This document shows positions 33,939 through 42,673 of a stretch of 64,000 nt of DNA, piece by piece. The notes beneath the pieces are model-generated. The model was not told the DNA's origin. It was given only the letters and a program-made list of their open reading frames with translations, and ran no database searches. The stretch covers positions 1,116,001-1,180,000 of the forward strand of contig NZ_CP007790.1 in the NCBI RefSeq assembly GCF_000835165.1. Direction: 5' to 3'. The position numbers were made by a program, and so were the translations under genes. The stretch is from Corynebacterium marinum DSM 44953 (GTDB taxonomy: Bacteria; Actinomycetota; Actinomycetes; Mycobacteriales; Mycobacteriaceae). The stretch's first letter is position 1, and each line of letters starts with the position of its first letter.

Positions 33939-35963
33939 ATGACTGCCTCCACACCGATTCAGCCGACCCTGGGCACCCGGACCGGGCGCCTCATCACGCA
34001 GGACGGACTGCAGTTCCGCGACCTCAACGGCGACGGCGAGCTCAACCCCTACGAGGACTGGCGCCGGAGCCCCGAGGAACGGGCGGTCGACCTCGTCCGC
34101 CGTATGACCCCGGAGGAGAAGGCGGGCCTGATGATCATCGGCTCGCACCACCCCGGATACTCCTCATTTCTGCCGCACGCGGAGGAGGGGCAGCTGCTCA
34201 ACCCGCAAGACGTCTGGCGCGACGCCAACCCCATCACCTCCCAGCCCTACCCCGAGCCGGTCCTGGTGACCTCCTCGACGGACAACGCCATCCACCTCCG
34301 CCACCAGCGTTTCCTCATCTGCCGCGACAACCTCGAGCCGAAGGACCTGGCGACCTGGACCAACGCCGTCCAGGAACTCGCCGAGAACTCCCGCCTGGGC
34401 ATCCCCGCGGTCTTCGCCTCCAACCCCCGCAACCACGTGGCTCTGGTCGCCCAGTTCGGCGTCAACGAATCCGCGGGTGTGTTCTCCGAGTGGCCCAACG
34501 AACTCGGCCTCGCGGCGCTGGAAGATCCGGGGCTGATGGAGACCTTCGGCGAGGAGATCGCCAAGGAGTGGCGCGCCGGGGGGCTGCACAAGCTCTACGG
34601 CTACATGGCCGACGTCGCATCGGAGCCGCGCTGGTCCCGGTTCAACGGCACCTTCGGCGAGGACGTCAAGCTGGTCACCTCCTACATCGGCAACCTCGTG
34701 CGCGGCATGCAGGGCGAGGAGCTCTCCGAATCCTCCGTCGCCTGCACCATCAAGCACTTCCCCGGCGGCGGCGTCCGCCTGGACGGCCACGACCCCCATT
34801 TCGAGTGGGGCCAGACCAACGAGTACCCGACCGAGGGTGCCCTGGAACGCTACCACCTGCCGCCCTTCCAGGCCGCCTGCGTCTCCGGCGCGAGCTCGAT
34901 CATGCCGTACTACGCCAAGCCGGTGAACACCTCGGCCGCGCAGCTCGACGAACAGTTCTGGCAGGGCCCGACCACCCAGTTCGCCGAGGTGGCCTTCGCC
35001 TACAACGAGGTTTTCCTGGAGGAGCTCCTGCGCCGCCGCCTGGGCCACCGCGGCTACGTCAACTCCGACTCCGGCGTCATCGACGCCATGGTCTGGGGTG
35101 TGGAATCCCTGACCAAACCCGAGCGCTTCGCCGCGGCGGTCAAGGCCGGCACCGACGTCTTCTCCGACATGGCGGACCCCGCCGAGCTCATCCGCGCCAT
35201 CGAACAGGGCCTGCTTTCCGACGCCGACCTCAACCAGGCCTGCATCCGCCTGCTCAGCGAGATCTTCGCGCTGGGCCTGTTCGAGAATCCCTACGTCGAC
35301 CCCGAGGCCGCCGAGACGGTCATCGGCGGCGGGGAGGTCGCGGCGCTGGGGGAGAAGGCGCAGCGCCAGTCGGTCACCCTGCTGCGCTCCTCGGAACTGC
35401 TGCCGCTGAAGCTGGCGCGCGAGGTGAAGGTGTACCCCTTCGTCACCGGCCGCACGCTCATCGGCGACGTGCAGGCCAAGCTGGAGGAGTCCATCACCCG
35501 CGTCTGGTCCGGCGCCCACATCGTCGGGACGCCGGAGGAGGCGGACATCGCCCTGGTATGGGCCCGCCCCGAGATCGCCCTGTTCGAAGACGACCGGGAG
35601 GGCGTCCCGCTGTCCGTCGACCCCCGCGCCGACGGCGTGGACGTGGACCGGGTCCGCGCGATCGAGCAGACCGTGCCCACCCTCCTCGTGGTCAACTTCA
35701 CCAACCCGTGGCTGCTCGGCGAGATCGAACCCGACGCCGCGGCGGTGGTCGGCTCCTTCGAGATCCACCCCGACCACCTGATCCGCTCCCTGGCGGGGGA
35801 GGACGGCGGCCCCGCCGGGCGGCTGCCCATGAGCCTGCCAGCCTCGGTCGAAGCGATCGAGAACTCCCCGCGGGACGTCCCCGGCAAGTACTGCGGGGAG
35901 GACTACCCCTACCGCGACCGCGACGGCAATGTCTACGCGCAGGGCCACGGCCTGCGCTTCTGA
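33939..35963 (+). CDS. Glycoside hydrolase family 3 protein
   Basis: The 674-residue protein has the GH3 layout of a TIM-barrel followed by an alpha/beta sandwich. The substrate motif is 'TIKHFPGGGVRLDGHDPH' and the nucleophile Asp is in 'YVNSDSGVIDAM'. No signal peptide is visible, so it should act in the cytoplasm on an imported beta-glycoside (inference). The N-terminal 'DLNGDGELNPYEDW' looks like an EF-hand calcium loop. A TACGGT box ends 6 nt before the ATG. The stop codon directly abuts the encoded CCA end of the converging tRNA-Leu gene. Confidence 0.88.
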   Translation: MTASTPIQPTLGTRTGRLITQDGLQFRDLNGDGELNPYEDWRRSPEERAVDLVRRMTPEEKAGLMIIGSHHPGYSSFLPHAEEGQLLNPQDVWRDANPITSQPYPEPVLVTSSTDNAIHLRHQRFLICRDNLEPKDLATWTNAVQELAENSRLGIPAVFASNPRNHVALVAQFGVNESAGVFSEWPNELGLAALEDPGLMETFGEEIAKEWRAGGLHKLYGYMADVASEPRWSRFNGTFGEDVKLVTSYIGNLVRGMQGEELSESSVACTIKHFPGGGVRLDGHDPHFEWGQTNEYPTEGALERYHLPPFQAACVSGASSIMPYYAKPVNTSAAQLDEQFWQGPTTQFAEVAFAYNEVFLEELLRRRLGHRGYVNSDSGVIDAMVWGVESLTKPERFAAAVKAGTDVFSDMADPAELIRAIEQGLLSDADLNQACIRLLSEIFALGLFENPYVDPEAAETVIGGGEVAALGEKAQRQSVTLLRSSELLPLKLAREVKVYPFVTGRTLIGDVQAKLEESITRVWSGAHIVGTPEEADIALVWARPEIALFEDDREGVPLSVDPRADGVDVDRVRAIEQTVPTLLVVNFTNPWLLGEIEPDAAAVVGSFEIHPDHLIRSLAGEDGGPAGRLPMSLPASVEAIENSPRDVPGKYCGEDYPYRDRDGNVYAQGHGLRF

Positions 35964-36040
35964 TGGTGCCCCCGGTGGGACTCGAACCCACACTGAACGG
36001 GTTTTGAATCCGTTGCCTCTGCCAATTGGGCTACGGGGGC
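35964..36040 (-). tRNA. tRNA-Leu(CAA), class-I-sized
   Basis: Read on the minus strand, the acceptor stem GCCCCCG/CGGGGGC, D-arm, anticodon loop TTCAAAA, a 5-nt variable loop and T-arm GTGGG/CCCAC are all present. The discriminator is A and CCA is encoded. The anticodon by position is CAA (Leu). The long variable arm normal for tRNA-Leu is missing, and pair 31-39 of the anticodon stem is an A-C mismatch. The gene touches the GH3 stop codon with no gap. Confidence 0.8.
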
Positions 36041-36106
36041 GGCAAGTGGTCAGTTTAGTGCACGGCCCGCCCGTCGTGGGAATCGGGCTGGCTACACTTG
36101 GCTCTT

Positions 36107-38758
36107 GTGACTGAGACGACCGAGAACAACCGCCTTCTGCTCATCGACGGGCACTCGATGGCCTTCCGCGCCTTCTATGCCCTGCCCGCCGAGAACTTCT
36201 CCACCACGGGTGGCCAGCACACCAACGCGGTGTACGGGTTCCTCTCCATGCTGGCGAACATCCTGGCCGAGGAGAAGCCGGCGCACGTGGCGGTCGCCTT
36301 CGACGTCGGGCGCAAGACCTTCCGCACGGAGATGTTCCCCGAGTACAAGGCCCAGCGCGAGGCCTCGCCGCCGGAGTTCAAGGGCCAGGTGGACATCCTG
36401 CAGGAGGTCCTGGGCACGCTCGGCATAACCACGCTGAGCATGGAGAACTACGAGGCCGACGACATCCTCGCCACCCTGACCACGGCCGCCAAGCCGTTGG
36501 GGTACGAGACGCTCATCATCACCGGTGACCGCGATTACCTGCAGCTGGTCGACGAGATGACCACGGTGCTCTACCCGATGCGCGGCGTGTCCAACCTCCA
36601 CCGCTTCACCCCGGCGGCCGTGGAGGAGAAGTACGGCCTGACCCCGGAGCAGTACCCGGATTTCGCGGCTCTGCGCGGCGACCCGTCCGACAACCTGCCC
36701 AACATCCCCGGTGTCGGCGAGAAGACCGCCACCAAGTGGATCCAGCAGTACGGCACCCTGGACAACCTCCTCGACCACGCCGCGGAGATTAAGGGCAAGG
36801 CCGGCGAGAACTTCCGCGAGCGCATCGACCAGGTCCGTCTCAACCGCCGCCTGACCCACATGCTCACGGACATGGAGTTGCCCGTGGGCCCGGACCAGCT
36901 GGTGCTCCGGCCGGCGGACGTCGCGGCCGTGGCCCGGCGTTTCGACGATCTCGAGTTCGGCGCCAACCTCCGCGAACGCGTCCTGGCCGCCGTGCCCACC
37001 GAGGGGGCCGTCGAGGCCTCCGAGGAGCTTGCCGACGTCGTCGTCGACCACACCCCGCTCGCCGACTGGCTAGCGGCCCGTCAAGGCCAGGGACTTGCCC
37101 TGTACGTGACGGGCACGGCGACGCCGAACCAGGGGGATACGGGGGCGATCGCGGTCGTCGATAAGCAGCGGCACGCGGTGAGCGCCGAACTCGCCGACCT
37201 CAACCCCGCCGACGAGAAGGCCCTGGCCACCTGGCTGGCCTCCGGGGACCCGAAGTACCTCCACGAGTCGAAGGCCGCGTTCCACATGCTCGCCGGACGC
37301 GGGATGGAGCTGCACGGCGTGGCGCACGACACCGCCATCGCCGCCTACCTCCTGCGCCCTGGGCAGCGCACCTACGACCTCAAGGATGTCTACCAGCGGC
37401 ACCTGCAGCGCCAGCTCGCCGAACCCGAGGAGCAGCTCTCCCTGCTCGGGGACTCCACGCTCGTCGACTCCGCCGCTGCCGTCCTCGAACTCACCGAAGA
37501 ACTGACCCGGCAGCTGCAGGAGATCGACTCCTTCGAGCTCTACCACGACCTGGAGATCCCGCTGGCCGGCATCCTCGCCCGGATGGAGGCCACCGGCATC
37601 GCCGTGGACGTGGACACCCTCGAGGAGCAGCTGGCCACCTTCGTCGGGCAGGTCGCGGAGGAGGAGGCCGCCGCGCGCGAACTCGCCGGCGACGACACCC
37701 TCAACCTCTCCAGCCCCAAGCAGCTGCAGACGGTGCTCTTCGAGACCTTCGGCATGCCCAAGACCAAGAAGACCAAGACCGGCTGGTCCACCGCCGCCAA
37801 GGAGATCGAGCAGCTGGCGGTCAAACACCCGCACCCCTTCCTCGACCACCTGCTGGCGCACCGCGAGTACCAGAAGATGAAGACCACGCTCGAGGGACTG
37901 ATCAAGACCGTCCAGTCCGACGGCCGGATCCACACCACCTTCAACCAGACCGTCGCCTCCACCGGGCGGCTGTCCTCCACCGAGCCCAACCTGCAGAACA
38001 TCCCCGTGCGCACACCGGCCGGCCGGAAGATCCGCTCCGCCTTCGTGGTGGGCTCGGGTTACCAGACGCTGCTCACCGCCGACTACTCGCAGATCGAGAT
38101 GCGCGTCATGGCGCACCTCTCCCAGGACCCCGGCCTGACCGAGGCGTACAAGGAGGGCGAGGACCTGCACAACTACGTCGGTTCCAAGGTCTTCGACGTG
38201 CCCATCGACCAGGTCACCCCCGAGCTGCGCCGCCGGGTCAAGGCCATGTCCTACGGCCTGGTCTACGGACTCTCCGCCTTCGGCCTGTCCCAGCAGCTCA
38301 ACATCCCCGCCGGCGAGGCCAAGACCATCATGGACAACTACTTCGAGCGCTTCGGCGGCGTCAAGCGCTACCTGGCGGAAGTGGTCGAGCAGGCACGCAA
38401 GGACGGCTACACCTCCACTCTCTTCGGTCGCCGCCGCTACCTGCCCGAACTCAACTCCGACAACCGCGTGGCCCGCGACAACGCCGAGCGGGCCGCCCTC
38501 AACGCGCCGATCCAGGGGACTGCGGCGGACATCATCAAGGTGGCCATGATCCGGGTCGACCGTTCGTTCCGTTCGGCCGGGGTGAAGTCGCGGGTGCTGC
38601 TCCAGGTCCACGATGAGCTGGTCGTCGAGATCGCCCCCGGTGAGCTGGAGCAGGTCCGGGAGATCCTCGAACGCGAGATGGGCTCGGCCATCACCCTCCG
38701 CGTACCGCTGGAGGTCTCCGCGGGCTCCGGGGTGAACTGGGACGCGGCGGCGCACTAG
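36107..38758 (+). CDS. polA: DNA polymerase I
   Basis: The 883-residue enzyme has an N-terminal 5'-3' exonuclease ('LLLIDGHSMAFRAFYALPAE', and helix-hairpin-helix 'NIPGVGEKTATKWI'). A degenerate 3'-5' exonuclease-like domain follows, and a C-terminal family A polymerase ('LTADYSQIEMRVMAHLSQ', 'QVHDELVVE'). It replaces RNA primers and fills repair gaps. GTG 36107 is chosen because a TACACT box at 36093-36098 ends 8 nt before it. A copy of the 11-mer repeat lies at 37156-37166. Confidence 0.97.
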   Translation: MTETTENNRLLLIDGHSMAFRAFYALPAENFSTTGGQHTNAVYGFLSMLANILAEEKPAHVAVAFDVGRKTFRTEMFPEYKAQREASPPEFKGQVDILQEVLGTLGITTLSMENYEADDILATLTTAAKPLGYETLIITGDRDYLQLVDEMTTVLYPMRGVSNLHRFTPAAVEEKYGLTPEQYPDFAALRGDPSDNLPNIPGVGEKTATKWIQQYGTLDNLLDHAAEIKGKAGENFRERIDQVRLNRRLTHMLTDMELPVGPDQLVLRPADVAAVARRFDDLEFGANLRERVLAAVPTEGAVEASEELADVVVDHTPLADWLAARQGQGLALYVTGTATPNQGDTGAIAVVDKQRHAVSAELADLNPADEKALATWLASGDPKYLHESKAAFHMLAGRGMELHGVAHDTAIAAYLLRPGQRTYDLKDVYQRHLQRQLAEPEEQLSLLGDSTLVDSAAAVLELTEELTRQLQEIDSFELYHDLEIPLAGILARMEATGIAVDVDTLEEQLATFVGQVAEEEAAARELAGDDTLNLSSPKQLQTVLFETFGMPKTKKTKTGWSTAAKEIEQLAVKHPHPFLDHLLAHREYQKMKTTLEGLIKTVQSDGRIHTTFNQTVASTGRLSSTEPNLQNIPVRTPAGRKIRSAFVVGSGYQTLLTADYSQIEMRVMAHLSQDPGLTEAYKEGEDLHNYVGSKVFDVPIDQVTPELRRRVKAMSYGLVYGLSAFGLSQQLNIPAGEAKTIMDNYFERFGGVKRYLAEVVEQARKDGYTSTLFGRRRYLPELNSDNRVARDNAERAALNAPIQGTAADIIKVAMIRVDRSFRSAGVKSRVLLQVHDELVVEIAPGELEQVREILEREMGSAITLRVPLEVSAGSGVNWDAAAH

Positions 38759-38764
38759 GTACGT

Positions 38765-38783
38765 GGCCGGCCTCACGCCGGCC
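38765..38783 (+). terminator. Hairpin after polA
   Basis: GGCCGGC (38765-38771) pairs with GCCGGCC (38777-38783) across a 5-nt loop, 7 bases after the polA stop. There is no T-tract, so termination efficiency is uncertain. Confidence 0.45.
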
Positions 38784-38846
38784 CTGCGGCAAACGGCGCG
38801 ATCTCAACGGCGCAAGGGGACCCTCAAAGTACGCAAGGGCGGGGCA

Positions 38847-38880
38847 AAGGGCGCGATCGCGTAGTCGGGATCGCGCCCTT
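38847..38880 (-). terminator. Hairpin after the DUF559-like gene
   Basis: Arms at 38847-38858 and 38869-38880 pair over 12 bp (AAGGGCGCGATC). On the minus strand TTTG follows. It lies at the 3' end of the gene at 38880-39812 and could also stop polA transcripts. Confidence 0.6.
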
Positions 38881-39812
38881 CAGCCGAGGGCCTGCCGGTG
38901 CATCTCCTCGCGGCCGCGCAACGCGTCGAGCACGATGCCGAACATCGGGCACCAGCCGGCCTCGTCCAGATGCAGATCCTCCGCCCGGACCCGCCGGATC
39001 TGCAGTCCGAGGTTGAGCAGGAGAACTTCCCGCTCCCGCTCCCTGAGCAGGGTTTCCCGGGTCGTGCGTCCGAAGGCCCCCTCCTCATATTTGAGTTCGC
39101 CGTCGAACTCCAGCGCCAGCCAGCCGTTGAGGAGCAGGTCCACGGGGAAGCTGCGCCCGCCGGCCTCGAAACGGACCTGAGTCCGGATGCTCTCCACTCC
39201 GGGTAGCCGGGCGACGATCAGCCGGACGCGGGCGAGGGACTCCTGGGGGCTGCCGGAGTCGGGGACGGACAGTTCGAGCATCTTCCGCACGGTCGCCATC
39301 CCCTTGAAACGCGGACCCCGGAACATGCCTGCCTCCCATTGTCCGAGGCTCCACTTCGGCCATTTCCGGCGGGCCGAGTCGAGGGCGACCACCCCGTCCG
39401 CGAGGCTGTGCAGCACGGCGATGTCGCGGACCGTGCGGTGCGAGTCGGTCACCCGGATCCCGTGGTGCTCCCGGATGCTGCCCGCGTCGAGATTCCGGTA
39501 CCGGAAGCGGACGCCCTCCGGCCAGTACCGCCGCCCACCGGGCTTCCGGTTCCCGGGGTAGGTGACCTCGACGGTGTCCTCCCAGCCCGGCATCTCGATC
39601 CCGATCAGCCGCGCGGCGGATTTCCCGCAGATCACGGCGCTGTCCATGGTCAGGCCGACGGCGAACGCCCGCGCCGCGGATTTCTCCCACGGCGCCAGCG
39701 GACCCCACATGCTGTCGGCCACCGCGATCTCCGCGGTGAGCAGCGTGTGCCCCGCGCGGCCGCCCAGCGTGCGCACGTCGGCGAAGCCGAGTTCTCCCCC
39801 CCAGTTCCTCAT
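38880..39812 (-). CDS. Protein with C-terminal DUF559/Vsr-like nuclease-fold domain
   Basis: The 310-residue protein belongs to an actinobacterial family often labelled AbiEi-like or DUF559. Residues about 30-200 are uncharacterised. The last 100 contain a PD-(D/E)XK-like core: 'GRSFPVDLLLNGWLALEFDG' followed by a basic helix 'LLREREREVLLLNLGLQIRR'. The Asp, Glu and Lys placement fits a very-short-patch-repair-type nuclease fold; activity is unproven. ATG 39812 lacks a clear ribosome-binding site; a GTG about 36 nt upstream is an alternative, and the 11-mer repeat at 39825-39835 would then be coding. Confidence 0.6.
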   Translation of the reverse strand: MRNWGGELGFADVRTLGGRAGHTLLTAEIAVADSMWGPLAPWEKSAARAFAVGLTMDSAVICGKSAARLIGIEMPGWEDTVEVTYPGNRKPGGRRYWPEGVRFRYRNLDAGSIREHHGIRVTDSHRTVRDIAVLHSLADGVVALDSARRKWPKWSLGQWEAGMFRGPRFKGMATVRKMLELSVPDSGSPQESLARVRLIVARLPGVESIRTQVRFEAGGRSFPVDLLLNGWLALEFDGELKYEEGAFGRTTRETLLREREREVLLLNLGLQIRRVRAEDLHLDEAGWCPMFGIVLDALRGREEMHRQALG

Positions 39813-39883
39813 ACCCGGATCGTCGCTTATCGACGCCCCCTCGTCCACCGTCCGGCGCCGCGTCCCCGGGATCTGTGGACAAC

Positions 39884-40633
39884 TCAGCCGGCGGCCTGTG
39901 CGATGAAGATCGCGGTGCCGGGGAAGATCGCCCCGCGCTCGGGGGACCACTGCCCCCAGGTCTGCGTGAGATCGCCGGGCCACTCCGGCTCGAGGATGTC
40001 CTGCAGGGTGAAGCCGGCGGCGGTGAGGGCGCGGACCCAGTCGCCGAAGGTGCGGTGGAACTCCGCGTAGGTGACCCGGCCGTCCTCGCCGGTCTCCACG
40101 TACTCGCGCTCGAAGTAGCTGATCTGCGCCTCAAACTCGGCGGGGTCGTCGGGGAAGATCCAGCGCACGGGGTGGGTGACGGAGAAGACCAGGCGGCCGC
40201 CGGGGCGGAGGACGCGGGCGACGTCGATAAGCACGGGTGCGACGTCGGGGACGAAAGGCAGGGCGCCGAAGACGGAGAACGCGACGTCGAAGGAATCGTC
40301 GAGGTAGGGCAGGGCCTGGGCGTCGGCCTGGACGAGGGGGACGGTGCCGTCGGCGTGGCGGAGCATGCCGAGGGAGATGTCGAAGGCGGTGACGAAGCGC
40401 GCGCCGTCGCGGGCCAGCCAGGAGGAGCAGGGGGCGGAGCCGCAGCCGATCTCCAGGACGTCGGAGTCGCGGACGTCGCCGAGCAGGCGGGCGTCGGCCT
40501 CTGCCAGCATCTCGGGGCACCAGTGGAAGCCCTCGAGGTAGCCGGGGTGGCGGGCGTGGTAATCGGCGGCGTCGCTGTCCCACCAGGAGCGGTTGGCTGA
40601 GGCGGCTGCGTCGGGTGAGGTGGGTGAGTTCAA
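39884..40633 (-). CDS. Class I SAM-dependent methyltransferase
   Basis: The 249-residue protein has 'VLEIGCGSAPCSSWLARDGA' as SAM-binding motif I, acidic 'VTAFDIS' as motif II, 'FDVAFSVFGALPFV' and 'VLRPGGRLVFSV'. The N-terminal 'SWWDSDAADYHARHPGYLEG' is shared by a corynebacterial/mycobacterial group of small-molecule methyltransferases. The substrate is unknown. It is divergent from rpsA. A plus-strand copy of the 11-mer repeat lies in it at 40222-40232. Confidence 0.87.
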   Translation of the reverse strand: MNSPTSPDAAASANRSWWDSDAADYHARHPGYLEGFHWCPEMLAEADARLLGDVRDSDVLEIGCGSAPCSSWLARDGARFVTAFDISLGMLRHADGTVPLVQADAQALPYLDDSFDVAFSVFGALPFVPDVAPVLIDVARVLRPGGRLVFSVTHPVRWIFPDDPAEFEAQISYFEREYVETGEDGRVTYAEFHRTFGDWVRALTAAGFTLQDILEPEWPGDLTQTWGQWSPERGAIFPGTAIFIAQAAG

Positions 40634-40845
40634 GGTCGTGAATTCCTTCTCCGTGGTGTTTGCCCCTGCGTCGGTCAGGCGGTAGGGTTCTAGGCGCGTG
40701 TCTGTGCTTTGCGGTGCTACGGGCTGTAATAGGAGGGTCCGGGCAGTCGCGGGGTGAGATCGACCTGCCGGGTGAGCCGGCGGACAACGAGAGACATGTT
40801 CCTGTCCACTTACTATCTCCTATCCAATTCGGAGCAACTCAACAC

Positions 40846-42306
40846 ATGTCCAACACCACTACCCCTCAGGTTGCCATCAACGACATTGGCTCCGCTGAGG
40901 ACTTCCTCGCAGCAGTCGACGCGACCATCAAGTACTTCAACGACGGCGACATCGTTGAAGGCACCGTCGTCAAGGTCGACCGCGATGAGGTTCTGCTCGA
41001 TATCGGCTACAAGACCGAGGGCGTCATCCCGTCCCGGGAGCTGTCCATCAAGCACGATGTCAACCCGGACGAGGTCGTCGAGGTCGGCGACCAGATCGAC
41101 GCACTGGTCCTCACCAAGGAGGACAAGGAGGGTCGCCTGATCCTCTCCAAGAAGCGCGCACAGTACGAGCGTGCATGGGGTGCGATCGAGGCTCTGCAGG
41201 AGAAGGACGAGCCGGTCACCGGTACCGTCATCGAGGTCGTCAAGGGCGGCCTCATCCTGGACATCGGCCTGCGCGGCTTCCTGCCGGCCTCCCTCGTCGA
41301 GATGCGCCGCGTCCGCGACCTGGACCCGTACATCGGCCAGGAGCTCGAGGCGAAGATCATCGAGCTGGACAAGCACCGCAACAACGTGGTCCTGTCCCGC
41401 CGTGCATGGCTCGAGCAGACCCAGTCCGAGGTCCGCTCCGAGTTCCTGCACCAGCTGCAGAAGGGTCAGGTCCGCAAGGGCGTTGTCTCCTCCATCGTCA
41501 ACTTCGGCGCCTTCGTCGATCTCGGCGGTGTCGACGGCCTGGTTCACGTTTCCGAGCTGTCCTGGAAGCACATCGACCACCCGTCCGAGGTTGTCACCGT
41601 CGGCGACGAGGTCACCGTCCAGGTGCTCGACGTCGATCTCGACCGCGAGCGTGTCTCCCTGTCGCTGAAGGCGACCCAGGAGGATCCGTGGCGCGTCTTC
41701 GCCCGCACCCACGCTGTGGGCCAGATCGTCCCGGGCAAGGTCACCAAGCTCGTCCCGTTCGGCGCCTTCGTCCGCGTCGAGGAGGGAATCGAGGGCCTGG
41801 TCCACATCTCCGAGCTGGCTCAGCGCCACGTCGAGGTCCCGGACCAGGTTGTCACCGTCGGCCAGGAGGCCATGGTCAAGGTCATCGACATCGACCTCGA
41901 GCGTCGCCGTATCTCCCTGTCCCTCAAGCAGGCTGACGAGGATTACACCGAGGAGTTCGACCCGTCCAAGTACGGCATGGCCGACTCCTACGACGAGCAG
42001 GGCAACTACATCTTCCCGGAGGGCTTCGACTCCGAGACGAACGAGTGGCTCGAAGGCTTCGACGAGCAGCGCGAGGCCTGGGAGGGTCGTTACGCGGAGG
42101 CGGATCGCCGCCACCAGCTGCACACCGCTCAGATCGAGCGTCACCGTGTCGCTGCTGCCGAGGCAGCCGAGCAGGCGGCCACCAACTACTCCTCCGAGTC
42201 CGAGGATGCTGCTCCGGCATCCGAGGACGCACCGGAGACCACCGGTGGTTCCCTCGCTTCCGACGAGCAGCTCGCTGCTCTGCGCGAGAAGCTGGCCGGC
42301 AACTAA
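40846..42306 (+). CDS. rpsA: 30S ribosomal protein S1
   Basis: The 486-residue protein has four S1 RNA-binding domains: 'GDIVEGTVVKVDRDEVLLDI', 'EPVTGTVIEVVKGGLILDIG', 'GQVRKGVVSSIVNFGAFVDL' and 'GQIVPGKVTKLVPFGAFVRV'. An acidic C-terminal tail follows. It binds mRNA leaders on the 30S subunit. ATG 40846 lies 11 nt after GGAG. Codon use is strongly biased (GTC/CTG/AAG), as expected for a highly expressed gene. About 210 bases separate it from the divergent methyltransferase; a TGTAAT sequence at 40725-40730 may be the -10 box, giving a leader of about 110 nt. Confidence 0.97.
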   Translation: MSNTTTPQVAINDIGSAEDFLAAVDATIKYFNDGDIVEGTVVKVDRDEVLLDIGYKTEGVIPSRELSIKHDVNPDEVVEVGDQIDALVLTKEDKEGRLILSKKRAQYERAWGAIEALQEKDEPVTGTVIEVVKGGLILDIGLRGFLPASLVEMRRVRDLDPYIGQELEAKIIELDKHRNNVVLSRRAWLEQTQSEVRSEFLHQLQKGQVRKGVVSSIVNFGAFVDLGGVDGLVHVSELSWKHIDHPSEVVTVGDEVTVQVLDVDLDRERVSLSLKATQEDPWRVFARTHAVGQIVPGKVTKLVPFGAFVRVEEGIEGLVHISELAQRHVEVPDQVVTVGQEAMVKVIDIDLERRRISLSLKQADEDYTEEFDPSKYGMADSYDEQGNYIFPEGFDSETNEWLEGFDEQREAWEGRYAEADRRHQLHTAQIERHRVAAAEAAEQAATNYSSESEDAAPASEDAPETTGGSLASDEQLAALREKLAGN

Positions 42307-42322
42307 CTGCTGACCGAGAACT

Positions 42323-42362
42323 AACCGCGGTGTGAGGATCATCCTCACACCGCGGTTTTTCT
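42323..42362 (+). terminator. Rho-independent terminator after rpsA
   Basis: A nearly perfect inverted repeat of about 17 bp per arm (AACCGCGGTGTGAGGAT and its complement, centred on 42340) is followed by TTTTT. Confidence 0.93.
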
Positions 42363-42673
42363 GTTCCCTGGTGCCGCTGGTTATGTCCACCAGCTGCCCG
42401 TCCGGGCGGACAGCACTCCACATAAACAGAAAACCCGTTCAGACTTTGTCTTCCATACGGGCACGGTAAGGCATAAGATCAAGTGGAGTCGATCACTTTC
42501 GGCCGCGGTGCCACGAGCACGTCTCACTGAATCGCTTACACGATGAGACCGGGTTCGCAGCACCGGTTATCACCGGGCCCCAACCATGCCGGCCCGGACG
42601 AGACAGACCCGTGGTGCGGCGGAACGGACAATCACCTGGAACGCCACCCGGGCCCGATGAAAGGTCCCTGAAG
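42363..42673 (+). promoter_or_regulatory. Gene-free leader and promoter region of ptsG
   Basis: These 311 bases hold no supported ORF. A TAAGAT sequence at about 42475 with TTGTCT further upstream is a possible promoter, which would leave a leader of close to 190 nt before the ptsG ATG. In C. glutamicum ptsG is repressed by SugR and controlled by GlxR; I cannot identify either site with confidence. The rest shows several GC-rich short hairpins. Confidence 0.4.

Noticed and set aside
36098-36106. TTG 36098 as the polA start
   Set aside because: It lies inside or directly on the TACACT -10 box; GTG 36107 is at the expected leaderless distance.
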